Part shown: one piece after another, positions 1 through 7,855 of the stretch | Layout of the letters: every line of letters begins with the position of its first letter | Numbering within the stretch: the first letter of the stretch is position 1 | DNA from: Cryobacterium gelidum | GTDB lineage: Bacteria; Actinomycetota; Actinomycetes; Actinomycetales; Microbacteriaceae | Direction of reading: 5' to 3' | DNA: 49,762 nt | Assembly: GCF_004403985.1 (NCBI RefSeq) | Contig: NZ_SOHL01000022.1 | Coordinates: 1-49,762, forward strand | Position numbers and translations under genes: made by a program | The notes under the pieces: model-generated | What the model was told of the DNA's origin: nothing | The model's database searches: none | What the model saw: the letters and a program-made list of their open reading frames with translations, nothing else

Positions 1-1
1 G

Positions 2-178
2 ACATCTCGCCTGGTCTTGCTCTACGACGGGGCCATCACCGCAGCGAAAGTCGGCCGCGACGCTGCTCTCGTCCGCGAAGCACGCATCATGGCACAAGAA
101 CACGTCGACACTCACACCCTCAGCGCGCTGCTTCTGACCGCCAGTTCACGCGGACGAGGAATGTGTATCTCTTCTTAG
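2..178 (+). CDS. TetR-family regulator, C-terminal end only
   Basis: A reading frame enters from the left edge and gives the last 58 residues of a protein. It contains LVLLYDGAITAAKVGRD followed by an Ala/Arg-rich helix, the usual last-helix pattern of TetR/AcrR ligand domains. The DNA-binding domain lies outside the window, so the regulator cannot be assigned to a target. The final residues (SSRGRGMCISS) do not look like a native TetR tail and run straight into the transposon relic that follows. The natural stop may therefore have been lost when the element inserted. The family call rests on one short segment. Confidence 0.5.
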   Translation, partial: TSRLVLLYDGAITAAKVGRDAALVREARIMAQEHVDTHTLSALLLTASSRGRGMCISS

Positions 179-423
179 CCCGACCGCTTGGGACGAACGA
201 AAGCGCTCGAGCATCTTCGCGACGGCGACACTCTTGTCATCTAGAAACTCGACCACCTCAGCCGCGCCGTGAAGAACCACATCGACTTCCGAGCAAGACC
301 ACCTTGACGGAATCGGCTTCCGGTCCTGGACAGATCAATCGACACCACCACCCCCGCCGGGAGGTTCTTCTTCCACATCGTGGCGGTTCTTCCATCTCGA
401 CGGCGCAGATTGAGATCATGTCA
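179..423 (+). pseudogene. Serine resolvase (Tn3-type TnpR) relic
   Basis: Three frames together recover a small-serine-recombinase catalytic domain. One frame reads KALEHLRDGDTLVI, a TAG stop, then KLDHLSRAVKNHIDF; the family reads WKLDRLxR, so the tryptophan codon has become TAG. A second frame gives LDGIGFRSW. A third gives IDTTTPAGRFFFHIVAVL, matching the conserved IDTTTPxGR segment near the end of the domain. The N-terminal active-site serine region and the HTH domain are not found. The stop and at least two frameshifts make it non-functional. It precedes a transposase fragment on the same strand, the resolvase/transposase pairing of a Tn3-family transposon. Confidence 0.75.
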
Positions 424-638
424 ATATTCGTCGAGGCGAGCACAATCGTCTGGGAGATGCCGTCCGTCTGGGAACTGTCCGATCCTTAGGCGCTTTTCTG
501 CCTGACCCCATCGGTGTCCCGGAGGTTGTCGCCGACTATCTGGCTGCGCATTTGGGCGCCACAGATCATGGCGTTCTGGCGCAATATGCCCGTCGCGAGG
601 CGACAAACCGGGAGCATTCTCGTGAGATCCAAGTCTGA
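424..638 (+). pseudogene. Tn3-family transposase N-terminal fragment
   Basis: An open stretch of 71 codons reads like the N-terminal domain (DUF4158 region) of Tn3-family TnpA: HNRLGDAVRLGTVRSLGAFL, then PDPIGVPEVVADYLAAHLG and YARREATNREHSREIQ. Family proteins carry HNRLGFAxQLxTxRxLGxFL, and YARRExTRxEH at corresponding places. The frame ends at a TGA after about 70 residues, whereas complete TnpA is close to 1000 residues. The DDE catalytic part is absent. The stop abuts a candidate terminal inverted repeat, so an internal deletion probably removed the rest of tnpA. No start codon is visible at the left end because it merges with the resolvase relic. Confidence 0.75.
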
Positions 639-666
639 GTACGACATTTTCGTAGGACAGCGGGGG
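636..666. repeat. Probable Tn3-type terminal inverted repeat
   Basis: Read on the minus strand this segment begins with CCCCCGCTGTCCTACGAAAA and continues with TGTCGTACTCA. Tn3-family ends typically start with a run of G (or C, by strand) and finish with a TACG(C)TAAG-like end after an A-rich centre. Its place immediately after the transposase fragment supports the reading. No matching second end is visible in the window. The call rests on general resemblance, not an alignment. Confidence 0.45.
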
Positions 667-715
667 TGATTTTCCGTCCGAGTGTGCCCGAGACCACGGA
701 TGCTGGGACTGGAGA

Positions 716-2260
716 TCAGCTGACTTGCGGAAACCCGAGGTCGATTTTACTCGTCGACGGGTCGGGCCAACGGGTGGTCACTACTTTGCTTCGAGTATAG
801 AAACGTATGCTGTCCGGCCCATACATGTGGGTGTCGCCGAACAGTGATGACTTCCAGCCGCCGAAGGAGAACGACCCAACCGGCACCGGAATGGGCAGGT
901 TGACTCCGACCATTCCGGCCTCAATCTCAAATTCGAATTGCCGCGCGGCACCGCCGTCACGTGTGAAAAGAGCTACTCCGTTGCCGAACTCGTTCTCGTT
1001 GGTCAACTGAACGGCCTCTTCAAAGGTGTCCACGCGGACGACTGACAGGACGGGGCCAAAGATCTCGTCGTCATACACCTTCATGCCTGGCTTCACGTGG
1101 TCGATCAGGCTGACGCCGATGAAGAAGCCGTCTGAATCAAACTGATGCTGGCGACCGTCCACCACAACGGTGGCACTTTCATTCGCTGCTCCGGCAACGT
1201 ACGAGGCAACCTTGTCGCGGTGCGCGGCGGTGATCAGCGGGCCCATCTCTGAAGAAGCATCCGTCCCTGCGCCGATCGTTAGTGTGGCCATCCGCTGCTT
1301 GATGGCGTCGACGAGTTCATCAGCAATACCGCCGACGGCCACGAGCACACTGACCGCCATGCAGCGCTCGCCCGCTGAGCCGTAGGCCGCCGACACGGCT
1401 GCATCTGCAGCCATGTTGAGGTCCGCATCCGGGAGTACCACCATGTGATTCTTGGCGCCGCCCAGCGCCTGCACGCGCTTGCCGTTTTCGGCGGCCCGCT
1501 TGTAGATGGACTTGGCAACAGGCGTGGAGCCGACAAAGCTGATGGCTTTCACCTGTGGGTGTTCCAACAGCACATCCACGGCTTCCTTGTCGCCTTGGAC
1601 GACGTTCAGTACGCCGTCGGGCAACCCTGCCTCGGAAAAAATCTCGGCAATGAAAATGGCCGTAGACGGGTCTTTCTCGCTGGGCTTGAGCAGAACGGTG
1701 TTGCCGCAGGCCAGCGCACTGCCGATCATCCACAGCGGCACCATGGCCGGAAAGTTGAACGGAGTAACGCAGGCAACCACGCCAACCGGCTGCCGAACCG
1801 AGTGAACATCGACGCCGGTCGACACCTGCTCTGAGTGCTCACCCTTGAGCATGTGGGAAAGTCCGGTGGCGAACTCGATGTTCTCCAGGCCTCGGGTAAT
1901 CTCGCCCTCCGCATCGGAAAGCACCTTGCCGTGTTCACTGGTGAGGATGGCCGCCAGTTCCGACTTCCGCTCGGTGAGGAGCTCTCGAACCTTGAAAAAA
2001 ATATTGGTGCGTTTGGCCAGACTGGTGGCCCGCCAACCCGGCAGTGCAGCACGGGCGGCCTCAATAGCTTCCTCGACCCGGGATGCTGAGGCCAGAGCGA
2101 CCTCCTTGTTTTGCTCGCCGGTGGCGGGGTTGTACACGGGGGCAAAACGCGCGGCGTCGGTGATCTTTTGACCATTGATGTAGTGCGGAATTCGCTGCAT
2201 AGGAGTGCTCTCTGCGATTGCGGGACGCGGGTCAGTGGATGAGGTCACGACTGTTGTCAT
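716..2260 (-). CDS. mmsA: Methylmalonate-semialdehyde dehydrogenase (CoA-acylating)
   Basis: A 514-residue aldehyde dehydrogenase of the MmsA class. It oxidises methylmalonate semialdehyde (and malonate semialdehyde) with NAD+ and CoA to propionyl-CoA (acetyl-CoA), the last step of valine breakdown. The catalytic Cys is near residue 300 in GSAGERCMA, close to the MmsA-specific GxxGxRCMA motif. The proline-rich CVTPFNFPAMVPLWM segment near 165-180 and GNTVLLKPSEKDPS near 186 are also typical. The start ATG at 2260 overlaps the mmsB TGA by one base (TGATG), so the long N-terminus is kept over the later Met before RIPHYINGQ. It is translationally coupled to mmsB. Downstream lies the Tn3 relic. 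Confidence 0.95.
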   Translation of the reverse strand: MTTVVTSSTDPRPAIAESTPMQRIPHYINGQKITDAARFAPVYNPATGEQNKEVALASASRVEEAIEAARAALPGWRATSLAKRTNIFFKVRELLTERKSELAAILTSEHGKVLSDAEGEITRGLENIEFATGLSHMLKGEHSEQVSTGVDVHSVRQPVGVVACVTPFNFPAMVPLWMIGSALACGNTVLLKPSEKDPSTAIFIAEIFSEAGLPDGVLNVVQGDKEAVDVLLEHPQVKAISFVGSTPVAKSIYKRAAENGKRVQALGGAKNHMVVLPDADLNMAADAAVSAAYGSAGERCMAVSVLVAVGGIADELVDAIKQRMATLTIGAGTDASSEMGPLITAAHRDKVASYVAGAANESATVVVDGRQHQFDSDGFFIGVSLIDHVKPGMKVYDDEIFGPVLSVVRVDTFEEAVQLTNENEFGNGVALFTRDGGAARQFEFEIEAGMVGVNLPIPVPVGSFSFGGWKSSLFGDTHMYGPDSIRFYTRSKVVTTRWPDPSTSKIDLGFPQVS

Positions 2261-3204
2261 CAGTTGACCTGCGCCTGGGCCAGCGCCGGAACCTGTTCCG
2301 GTTCCTGGTCAAGAGCCAGGGTTCCGTCGACGAGCTTGACGATTATCGAGCAGTCTTTACCGCCCTGTTCCGCGTCAAGAACGCGCTGGAACATCTGCTG
2401 CACGTGCTCACCAATCTCGAGTGGTGTATCCGTTGCCTGCGCGGCGGCGATAGCCAGGCCGATGTCTTTATTGGCCAACTCTGTCGTGAACGTCGGTGCA
2501 AAAGCAGTGTTAGCGGCGGAGGATGGCACGACTCCGGCAATCGGATACCACGTGCGAAGGGCCCAACTGTCTCCGGAGGAAACCGACGCGATGTCCCAGA
2601 ACACTTGCTTGTCGAGACCGAGGCGATCGGCCAGAACTGCACCTTCAGCGGCCCCCGCGAGATTGATAAATAACATGAGATTGTTGCAGATCTTTGCGGC
2701 CTGTCCGGTGGTGGCGCCGCCGGTAGGAATGATGTTGGCAGACATCGGCTTGATGAACGTGCTGGCATCAGAGACGGCGCCGGGTTCCCCGCCGATCATG
2801 AACGTCAATGTTCCGGCCTGAGCCCCGCTGATCCCGCCGGAAACGGGAGCGTCAACAAAACGGAATCCAGCCTCGGCTGCTGCATCGTGCAGCTTTTGCG
2901 CAGATTCAACGTCAATGGTGGAGGAATCCACAAGAAGGGTGCCGGGACTTACCGAGGACAGCACACCGCCTTCACCCATGTACACGGCGATGGCGTGCTC
3001 GCCCTTGGGCAGCATAGTGAAGACGACCTCGGCGCCAGAGACCGCATCCGCGACGCTGCTTGCCGGTATGAGGCCATTGGCCGCCGCGGTCGCGAGCGCC
3101 CGCGGATTCAGGTCGAAGCCGCGCACTTCATGCCCGGCCTTCACCAAGTTTGCCGTCATCGGGCCACCCATATTGCCCAGACCGATCCATCCAATTGCAG
3201 CCAT
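2260..3204 (-). CDS. mmsB: 3-hydroxyisobutyrate dehydrogenase
   Basis: A 314-residue enzyme that oxidises 3-hydroxyisobutyrate to methylmalonate semialdehyde with NAD+, supplying MmsA. The N-terminal Rossmann motif is IGWIGLGNMGGPM, the family signature. The substrate loop FVDAPVSGGISGAQAGTL lies near residue 120 and the lysine-bearing segment GQAAKICNN near 170. The start at 3204 is chosen because AAGGAGC sits six bases upstream; a longer frame to 3243 lacks a ribosome site and would precede the Rossmann motif by extra residues. First gene of mmsB-mmsA, divergent from a LysR regulator. Substrate precision within the beta-hydroxyacid dehydrogenase family rests on the coupled mmsA. Confidence 0.93.
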   Translation of the reverse strand: MAAIGWIGLGNMGGPMTANLVKAGHEVRGFDLNPRALATAAANGLIPASSVADAVSGAEVVFTMLPKGEHAIAVYMGEGGVLSSVSPGTLLVDSSTIDVESAQKLHDAAAEAGFRFVDAPVSGGISGAQAGTLTFMIGGEPGAVSDASTFIKPMSANIIPTGGATTGQAAKICNNLMLFINLAGAAEGAVLADRLGLDKQVFWDIASVSSGDSWALRTWYPIAGVVPSSAANTAFAPTFTTELANKDIGLAIAAAQATDTPLEIGEHVQQMFQRVLDAEQGGKDCSIIVKLVDGTLALDQEPEQVPALAQAQVN

Positions 3205-3261
3205 TTGCAAGCTCCTTTGCTCTTTTCCGACGAAAACGCACATCCTTTATATCCACCATCA

Positions 3262-3276
3262 CACCGTGTTACGGTG
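3262..3276. promoter_or_regulatory. Inverted repeat in mmsB/lysR intergenic region
   Basis: CACCGT-GTT-ACGGTG is a perfect six-base inverted repeat with a three-base centre. It lies 58 bases upstream of mmsB. It may be a second operator or part of the promoter architecture. The sequence differs from the TGTGCAT-type repeat beside it. Confidence 0.35.
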
Positions 3277-3295
3277 CAATCAAGATAGAAAAATA

Positions 3296-3321
3296 CAGAG
3301 GCCCTGTGCATTCATGCACAA
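3296..3321. promoter_or_regulatory. Candidate LysR operator, copy A
   Basis: The site starts CAGAGGCC and contains the perfect inverted repeat TGTGCAT-TC-ATGCACA (3306-3321), which meets the T-N11-A rule for LysR-type sites. A copy matching at 22 of 26 positions lies at 6318-6343 before the symporter gene. A further half-repeat, TGCACTGGTGCA, follows at 3323-3334. It sits 37-62 bases before the LysR gene and about 92-117 bases before mmsB. Confidence 0.6.
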
Positions 3322-3357
3322 ATGCACTGGTGCACCCATTGATAGGAAGGCGGGCGC

Positions 3358-4269
3358 GTGATGGTTGATTTCAAGCGGTTTCCGAGCCCGGAGGACCTGC
3401 TCATCCTGCTCACCGTGGCGCGCCTGGGGCGATTCAATGCCGTGGCCGAGGCGTTGGAAACCACCCACACCACCATTTCCCGTCGGATCCTGGCGCTGGA
3501 TAAACGGCTGGGTGGGCGCACCCTTGAACGAACCCCGCACGGATGGGAACTCACGGAGCTGGGAAACCAGGCAGTCCGTGCAGCTGAGATCATCGAGGAC
3601 AGTTTGGGCGCTCTCACCACAACGCTGGCGAATGACGCGGATCCGCTTTCCGGCCTCGTCCGAATCAGCACACCCGACGGTTTCGGCGCGGCCTTTGTCG
3701 CCCCCGCCTTGATCAAGCTTCAACGAGAACATCCCAAGCTGAATGTGGAGATGATCAGCGTGACAAGAAAGATCAACCAGAACCGCTCTGGCGTTGACCT
3801 AGAGATCGTGGTGGGTCCAATCGACGCGAGTAGAGCGCAGACGATCTTTTTGACGAACTATTTCATCCGACTGTATGCCAGTCCGGAATACCTTGCGGTT
3901 AGAGGAACTCCGGAGACTGTTGATGACATCAAAAACCACAATTTTGTGTCCTACGTTGAGTCATCTCTCCAGGTCGCCGAGCTGGGGCATCGCTCGTCAC
4001 AGCTGCCCGAGCCGACCGCGAGCTTCCAATCCACCAGTATTTTCGCCCAGGTCGAAGCCGTGCGCCGCCACAGTGGCATCGGATTACTGCCGTCTTTCAT
4101 GGTGTGGGGGCGGCCGGAGTTTGTCCCCGTGCTACCAGATTCCTTCCACCGAGAGCTGCCAATTTGGGCTGCCGCCCGCGCCGAGTCGCTTCGATCCATG
4201 GCAGTGAGGGCAGCAATTGTGGCCATCCGGCACGAGATCTCCGAGCGCCGGAGCGAACTGGCGGCCTGA
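3358..4269 (+). CDS. LysR-family transcriptional regulator
   Basis: A 303-residue LysR-type regulator. The N-terminal winged HTH (about residues 14-72) contains LGRFNAVAEALETTHTTISR and RLGGRTLERTPHGWELTELG. A periplasmic-binding-protein-like effector domain follows from about residue 95 (LVRISTPDGFGAAFVAPALIKL). It is divergent from mmsBA, the usual arrangement for local autoregulated control, so it probably senses a valine or isobutyrate catabolite. GTG at 3358 and ATG at 3361 are both usable; AGGAAGG (3344-3350) is seven bases from the GTG. A near-identical operator-like site before the symporter gene at 6183 suggests that gene belongs to the same regulon. The effector is not known. Confidence 0.9.
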   Translation: MMVDFKRFPSPEDLLILLTVARLGRFNAVAEALETTHTTISRRILALDKRLGGRTLERTPHGWELTELGNQAVRAAEIIEDSLGALTTTLANDADPLSGLVRISTPDGFGAAFVAPALIKLQREHPKLNVEMISVTRKINQNRSGVDLEIVVGPIDASRAQTIFLTNYFIRLYASPEYLAVRGTPETVDDIKNHNFVSYVESSLQVAELGHRSSQLPEPTASFQSTSIFAQVEAVRRHSGIGLLPSFMVWGRPEFVPVLPDSFHRELPIWAAARAESLRSMAVRAAIVAIRHEISERRSELAA

Positions 4270-4416
4270 CTGGCACTGCGACCCCGCCCGGTCCGTGGGT
4301 CCACAGATGGCACCGTTGATCGCGGCCTGGGCTGTGCGGCTGAACGATCACACATGTAACGGTTCGCCCTGGTCTAAAAAAATCCGCATGTGCGAGTCGA
4401 CATGATTGAAATCGAA

Positions 4417-4431
4417 CAAGGCTTTGCCTTG
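4417..4431. terminator. Small hairpin after lysR
   Basis: CAAGGC-TTT-GCCTTG is a perfect six-base stem with a three-base loop and no clear U-run. It lies between the lysR stop and the alcohol dehydrogenase relic. The rest of 4270-4470 shows no gene. Confidence 0.25.
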
Positions 4432-4470
4432 ACCGCGTTGTCAGAATCTCAACACTTCGATCCGCAATCG

Positions 4471-4680
4471 CTATGCCTGAAATAGCCGCCGAATAATGGT
4501 GCCAGCGGCTGGCGCATCCAGCCCCTCGTTGATTTTCGTCAGCGGTTCGGTGTTTGTGTGAAGCCGCTCCACCGCGAGGCTGCCCGCATGCCAATAGTCG
4601 AGGTGCAACTGGATGTCCCGAACGGGAACAGTGCCCCCATGTACGAACCCGGCGGCCGGAAATGGGCGTAGCTGACCGAG
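4471..4680 (-). pseudogene. Zinc-type alcohol dehydrogenase C-terminal relic
   Basis: A minus-strand open stretch of 70 codons, stop to stop and without a start codon. It ends with SLAVERLHTNTEPLTKINEG followed by LDAPAAGTIIRRLFQA. This resembles the C-terminus of class III-like medium-chain dehydrogenases, where a segment like DxLVTHxxPLExINEAFDxLxxGxxIR is common. Nothing upstream restores the Rossmann or zinc domains, so only the tail remains. The first part (LRPFPAAGFVHGGTVPVRDI) is not recognised. The rest of the gap up to 4800 holds only a CCCGGG-armed imperfect hairpin near 4748-4781. Confidence 0.4.
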
Positions 4681-4800
4681 CTATCCCGGCCATCCATCGC
4701 CTGAAACAAAATCACCGCGCGCTTACGAAGCCTTGAACTCAAGGGAACCCGGGAGCGGGCAACAGTTCAGCCGCAGCCCCGGGATCGTCTACGTGACGCT

Positions 4801-6183
4801 TTACCTTGCGTCGGTGCTTACCTTCAGTGCTTCGGTCTTTTTTACATCGGCTGCATCGACCTCGTGAAGCGAGATTCCTCTCGTTTCTCTCATGGATACC
4901 ACAGCCACAACTGTCACCGCACAGGTGATCAGCAGATAAACGGCAATCGGAACTGATGACCCGGTGCCCCTCAGCAAGGCGGTGGCGATAATCGGGGCGA
5001 GCGAACCAGCCACGATCGACGTGACCTGGTAACCGAGTGAAACACCGGAATACCGCATACGGGTGGGGAACATTTCCGACATTATCGCTGGTTGCCCGGC
5101 GTACATCAGCGCATGGAACATGAGTCCGATCGTGACGGCGATCATAATGATCAGTTCATTCGCGGTTTCCATCATGGGGAAGGCAAAGAATCCCCAGGTC
5201 GCGCCCAGTACCGCGCCCGTCAGGTAGACAGGTTTCCGGCCAACCGCATCCGAAAGTTTCCCGACCAACGGGATAACACAGAACTCGATTGCATGCGCGA
5301 TGAGCATCAGCAACAAGATCTTGGCTGTGTCCATCTTGACGATCACCACCAAGTACGTGATCGAGAAGGTAACGACGAGGTAATACAGCACATTTTCCGC
5401 AAATCGCAGTCCCATTGCGGTGAAGACACCGCGCGGGTAACGGCGGAATACCTCGATGGCACCGTAGCCCGGCGTGGGCGCGGCTTCAGCCTTTAGGCGC
5501 GATTCTTCGAAGATCGGAGCATCCTGAACCTTCGTGCGAATGTAGTACCCGACAATGACGATTACCGCTGAGAGCCAAAATGCGACTCGCCAGCCCCAAC
5601 TGAGGAATGCCTCCTCGGGCAGAGTCGCGGAAAGCCCCAAGAGAACGACCGTGGCCAGCAAATTCCCTCCCGGAACGGCTGACTGCGGCCAGCTGGCCCA
5701 GAACCCGCGGGATTTGTTGGGACTGTGCTCAGCGACCAGCAATACCGCGCCACCCCATTCGCCGCCGACTGCAAAGCCCTGAGCAAATCTCAGAAACACC
5801 AGAAGTGCCGGCGCCCAGTAGCCAACCTGGTCAAACGTTGGCAGACATCCCATCAGGAATGAGGATACGCCGACCAAAACAATGGCGACTTGAAGCAATC
5901 GTTTGCGTCCGAACTTGTCACCAAAGTGGCCAAAGATGATTCCGCCGATTGGACGTGCGAGAAAGCCGACGGCGTAGGTCAAGAAGGCCGCGAGGATGCC
6001 GTCAAGTTGCGAGCCGGCATTGGGGAAGAACACCCGGCCGAAGACTAGGGTCGCGAGCGAGCCGTACAGAAAAAATTCGTACCATTCGACGACGGTGCCG
6101 GCCATTGAGGCCGCCACGACCTTCTTCAGTCCTGTCGGTTTTGGTTCTGCGACGCCCTGGCTTGTGGGAACTTGCGTGCTCAA
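4801..6183 (-). CDS. MFS metabolite:H+ symporter (MHS family)
   Basis: A 460-residue, 12-helix transporter of the metabolite:H+ symporter group (relatives ShiA, KgtP, ProP). Family marks are SMAGTVVEWYEFFLYG near the N-terminus, ARPIGGIIFGHFGDKFGRKR in the helix 2-3 loop and FPTRMRYSGVSLGYQV later. Substrates of this group are organic acids or osmolytes; the actual substrate is unknown. The start is placed at TTG 6183 because AAAGGAG lies exactly six bases upstream; a GTG at 6213 extends the frame but has no ribosome site. The upstream region carries a second copy of the operator-like site found before mmsB/lysR, so import of a branched short-chain acid feeding mmsBA is a reasonable inference. 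Confidence 0.88.
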   Translation of the reverse strand: MSTQVPTSQGVAEPKPTGLKKVVAASMAGTVVEWYEFFLYGSLATLVFGRVFFPNAGSQLDGILAAFLTYAVGFLARPIGGIIFGHFGDKFGRKRLLQVAIVLVGVSSFLMGCLPTFDQVGYWAPALLVFLRFAQGFAVGGEWGGAVLLVAEHSPNKSRGFWASWPQSAVPGGNLLATVVLLGLSATLPEEAFLSWGWRVAFWLSAVIVIVGYYIRTKVQDAPIFEESRLKAEAAPTPGYGAIEVFRRYPRGVFTAMGLRFAENVLYYLVVTFSITYLVVIVKMDTAKILLLMLIAHAIEFCVIPLVGKLSDAVGRKPVYLTGAVLGATWGFFAFPMMETANELIIMIAVTIGLMFHALMYAGQPAIMSEMFPTRMRYSGVSLGYQVTSIVAGSLAPIIATALLRGTGSSVPIAVYLLITCAVTVVAVVSMRETRGISLHEVDAADVKKTEALKVSTDAR

Positions 6184-6317
6184 TTGAGTCTCCTTTGGTG
6201 TCAGCTTTGACACTGCGTGGAATTCCGCATCATCCTAATAAATGCGACGACAAACACATCACGTGAAGCACTAAAAAGTATTACCGCGCTGTCAACGTCA
6301 CACAACGTCAATTTGTG

Positions 6318-6343
6318 CAGAGGCCATCTGCATCAATGCACAA
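6318..6343. promoter_or_regulatory. Candidate LysR operator, copy B
   Basis: The site begins CAGAGGCC and contains TCTGCAT-CA-ATGCACA. It is identical to copy A (3296-3321) at 22 of 26 positions and in the same orientation. It lies about 135-160 bases upstream of the symporter start. This is the main evidence that the symporter and mmsBA share a regulator. Confidence 0.6.
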
Positions 6344-6753
6344 CAGTGCCAGCTGAATTTTCTGTTAAGACACACCACGCTGTGATGCTCATCTAGTCGT
6401 CAAGCTGCGATGCGGGGGCGTTGTTGTTCGTTGACCCACACTCCTTTCGTTGACCTCGAATCTCCGGCCACCTACATCACCGAGCAGGCCTCGACGGTTC
6501 TCGTACACCGGGGATTAGACAACAGTTTTGGGGCGGCCCGCTTGCCCACAACCGATGAAAGTGGTGGATAGGACCACGCCCGGTACTGACCTCGAGTTCG
6601 TCGGCGTGTTCCAGACTCTCCTGCACCCAGGACTTAGTCATCGATAGCGAGGCGCTCCAACTCCCGAGCCGGGCCTGCAATGTCGCCATCGCCGACGACA
6701 CCGAACGCTCGGTTTCGTGGGTATTGGCGGTGTCCACCCGATCGGCTGCAACC
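6344..6753. other. Non-coding or decayed stretch downstream of thiE relic
   Basis: No credible gene is visible in these 410 bases on either strand. A minus-strand frame of 105 codons overlaps it but has no family resemblance and runs into the thiE relic in another frame. The stretch probably holds the eroded remainder of thiE or of a following gene, but I could not match any segment. Confidence 0.4.
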
Positions 6754-6858
6754 TCAATCATCTGCCGGCCGGCGGACCACCCCGCGACTGCCACATAACG
6801 CTGTGTCGGTGACCAGATACACGCCTGACGTGAAAGTCTCCCTACTGAACTCAGTCAT
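6754..6858 (-). pseudogene. thiE: Thiamine-phosphate synthase N-terminal relic
   Basis: An ATG at 6858 overlaps the thiM stop by four bases (ATGA) and opens a frame of only 34 residues. It contains SGVYLVTDTALCGSRGVV, the characteristic first strand of ThiE, which condenses HMP pyrophosphate with hydroxyethylthiazole phosphate. The frame then ends at TGA after RRPADD. No downstream frame shows the phosphate-binding or GGI segments of the TIM barrel. ThiE is normally about 210 residues, so this is a truncated remnant. The intact ATGA junction shows that thiM and thiE once formed a coupled operon. Confidence 0.65.
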
Positions 6859-7501
6859 GAAACCGCTATCGACGCCCGGATCGTGGCCGCGTCAACGCTC
6901 GCCAATGCGTCAAGGAACGCGACGGCAAAACTCCCCGGACCGCCGTCACCCGCCGCCGCCCCTTCGGCCGCGATCGTATACACGGCCGTCGCGGCGGCAG
7001 TGGCAACAAGACGATCGTCGCCGACCGCTAAGAAAGCCGCGGTTATGGCGCCAAGCGCGCACCCTCCACCAGTGACTTGGGTGGGGTAGGAATGGCCGTT
7101 GCTGAGGCGGATGACATCGATTCCATCGGTGACCAAATCGGTCGCCCCAGAGATCGCGACGATGCAGCCGAACCGGTCGGCAAGCCAGCCAGCGGCATCC
7201 AACGCCTGCTCCGCGGTGTCGACCGAGTCCACCCCCCGGCCACTGGGTTCAGTACCCACGGCGTGCCCGCACGCTGCTCCGCATGCGGAGTGCCCAGATT
7301 CACCAGCGTGGCCGAAGCGATATGGGCGAACTGGTCGGCCTCGATGGGGATGTCGGTCATCGCCGGCGCAGCCCCGATCGCCAGCAACGCGTTGGCCGTG
7401 AAGTTCGTCACCACCGCGTTGGTCAGGCGCTGCACCAAAGGTGTTCTCTCCCGCAACCGGGCCAGCAGCAAGCAGACATCATCTGCCGTGAAACGCCTCA
7501 T
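6855..7501 (-). pseudogene. thiM: Hydroxyethylthiazole kinase, frameshifted and deleted
   Basis: The first half (from ATG 7501) reads like Thi[40 protein letters not shown], then [11 protein letters not shown]. The second half continues in another frame from about 7240 with [20 protein letters not shown], the catalytic [20 protein letters not shown] and the end helix. Between NPVA and GRGVDS about 30-40 residues normally present in ThiM (the region up to the N-A-S-E loop) are missing, so a deletion plus frameshift has removed the middle. ThiM phosphorylates thiazole for thiamine salvage. Both parts keep high coding quality, which points to recent decay. Downstream thiE is broken as well. Confidence 0.8.
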
Positions 7502-7855
7502 TCAACGTCCTCGCTCAGATTTATCAACTTGGTGTGTCGGGGAGAGGTTGCGAACCGCTGCAGGAAACCGTCCTCAGCAGGCGCATTCGGCCCGCACGCA
7601 GTCTAGAACACGGCGAAACGGCCTCCCCTTCATAGAGTGGACACCGGGCTGGTCACCCTTCGGTCGTGGCTGAAGTTTTTAAATTCCTTACCGTCTGGAT
7701 CAACAACTCAGCAGTATAAGAGGACCACTCCGCGACGAAACCAGCCAGCTAGACGCTCACTGGCCTCATGCGCCTTGACAAATTCCGCGACCATGATTGG
7801 GTCGTACCACGCGATAATTTTCGGCAGACCACCCGATTGTGAAAGGAGGTGGCTC
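7502..7855. other. Intergenic stretch between thiM relic and gabD1
   Basis: These 354 bases hold no recognised gene. A minus-strand frame (7708-7902) overlaps the gabD1 start and ends with the coding-like VAEFVKAHEASERLAGWFRR; I do not recognise it and it may be a relic. No thiamine riboswitch motif (CTGAGA with ACC-rich and GAACCTGA-like boxes) was seen upstream of thiM. Confidence 0.35.

Noticed and set aside
6477..6794. 105-codon minus-strand frame possibly from an IS3-type transposase
   Set aside because: The resemblance to a DDE core was too weak, and the upstream end lies inside the thiE relic.
7502..7650. Possible thiamine riboswitch upstream of thiM
   Set aside because: The conserved CTGAGA and following boxes are not present in order on the minus strand.
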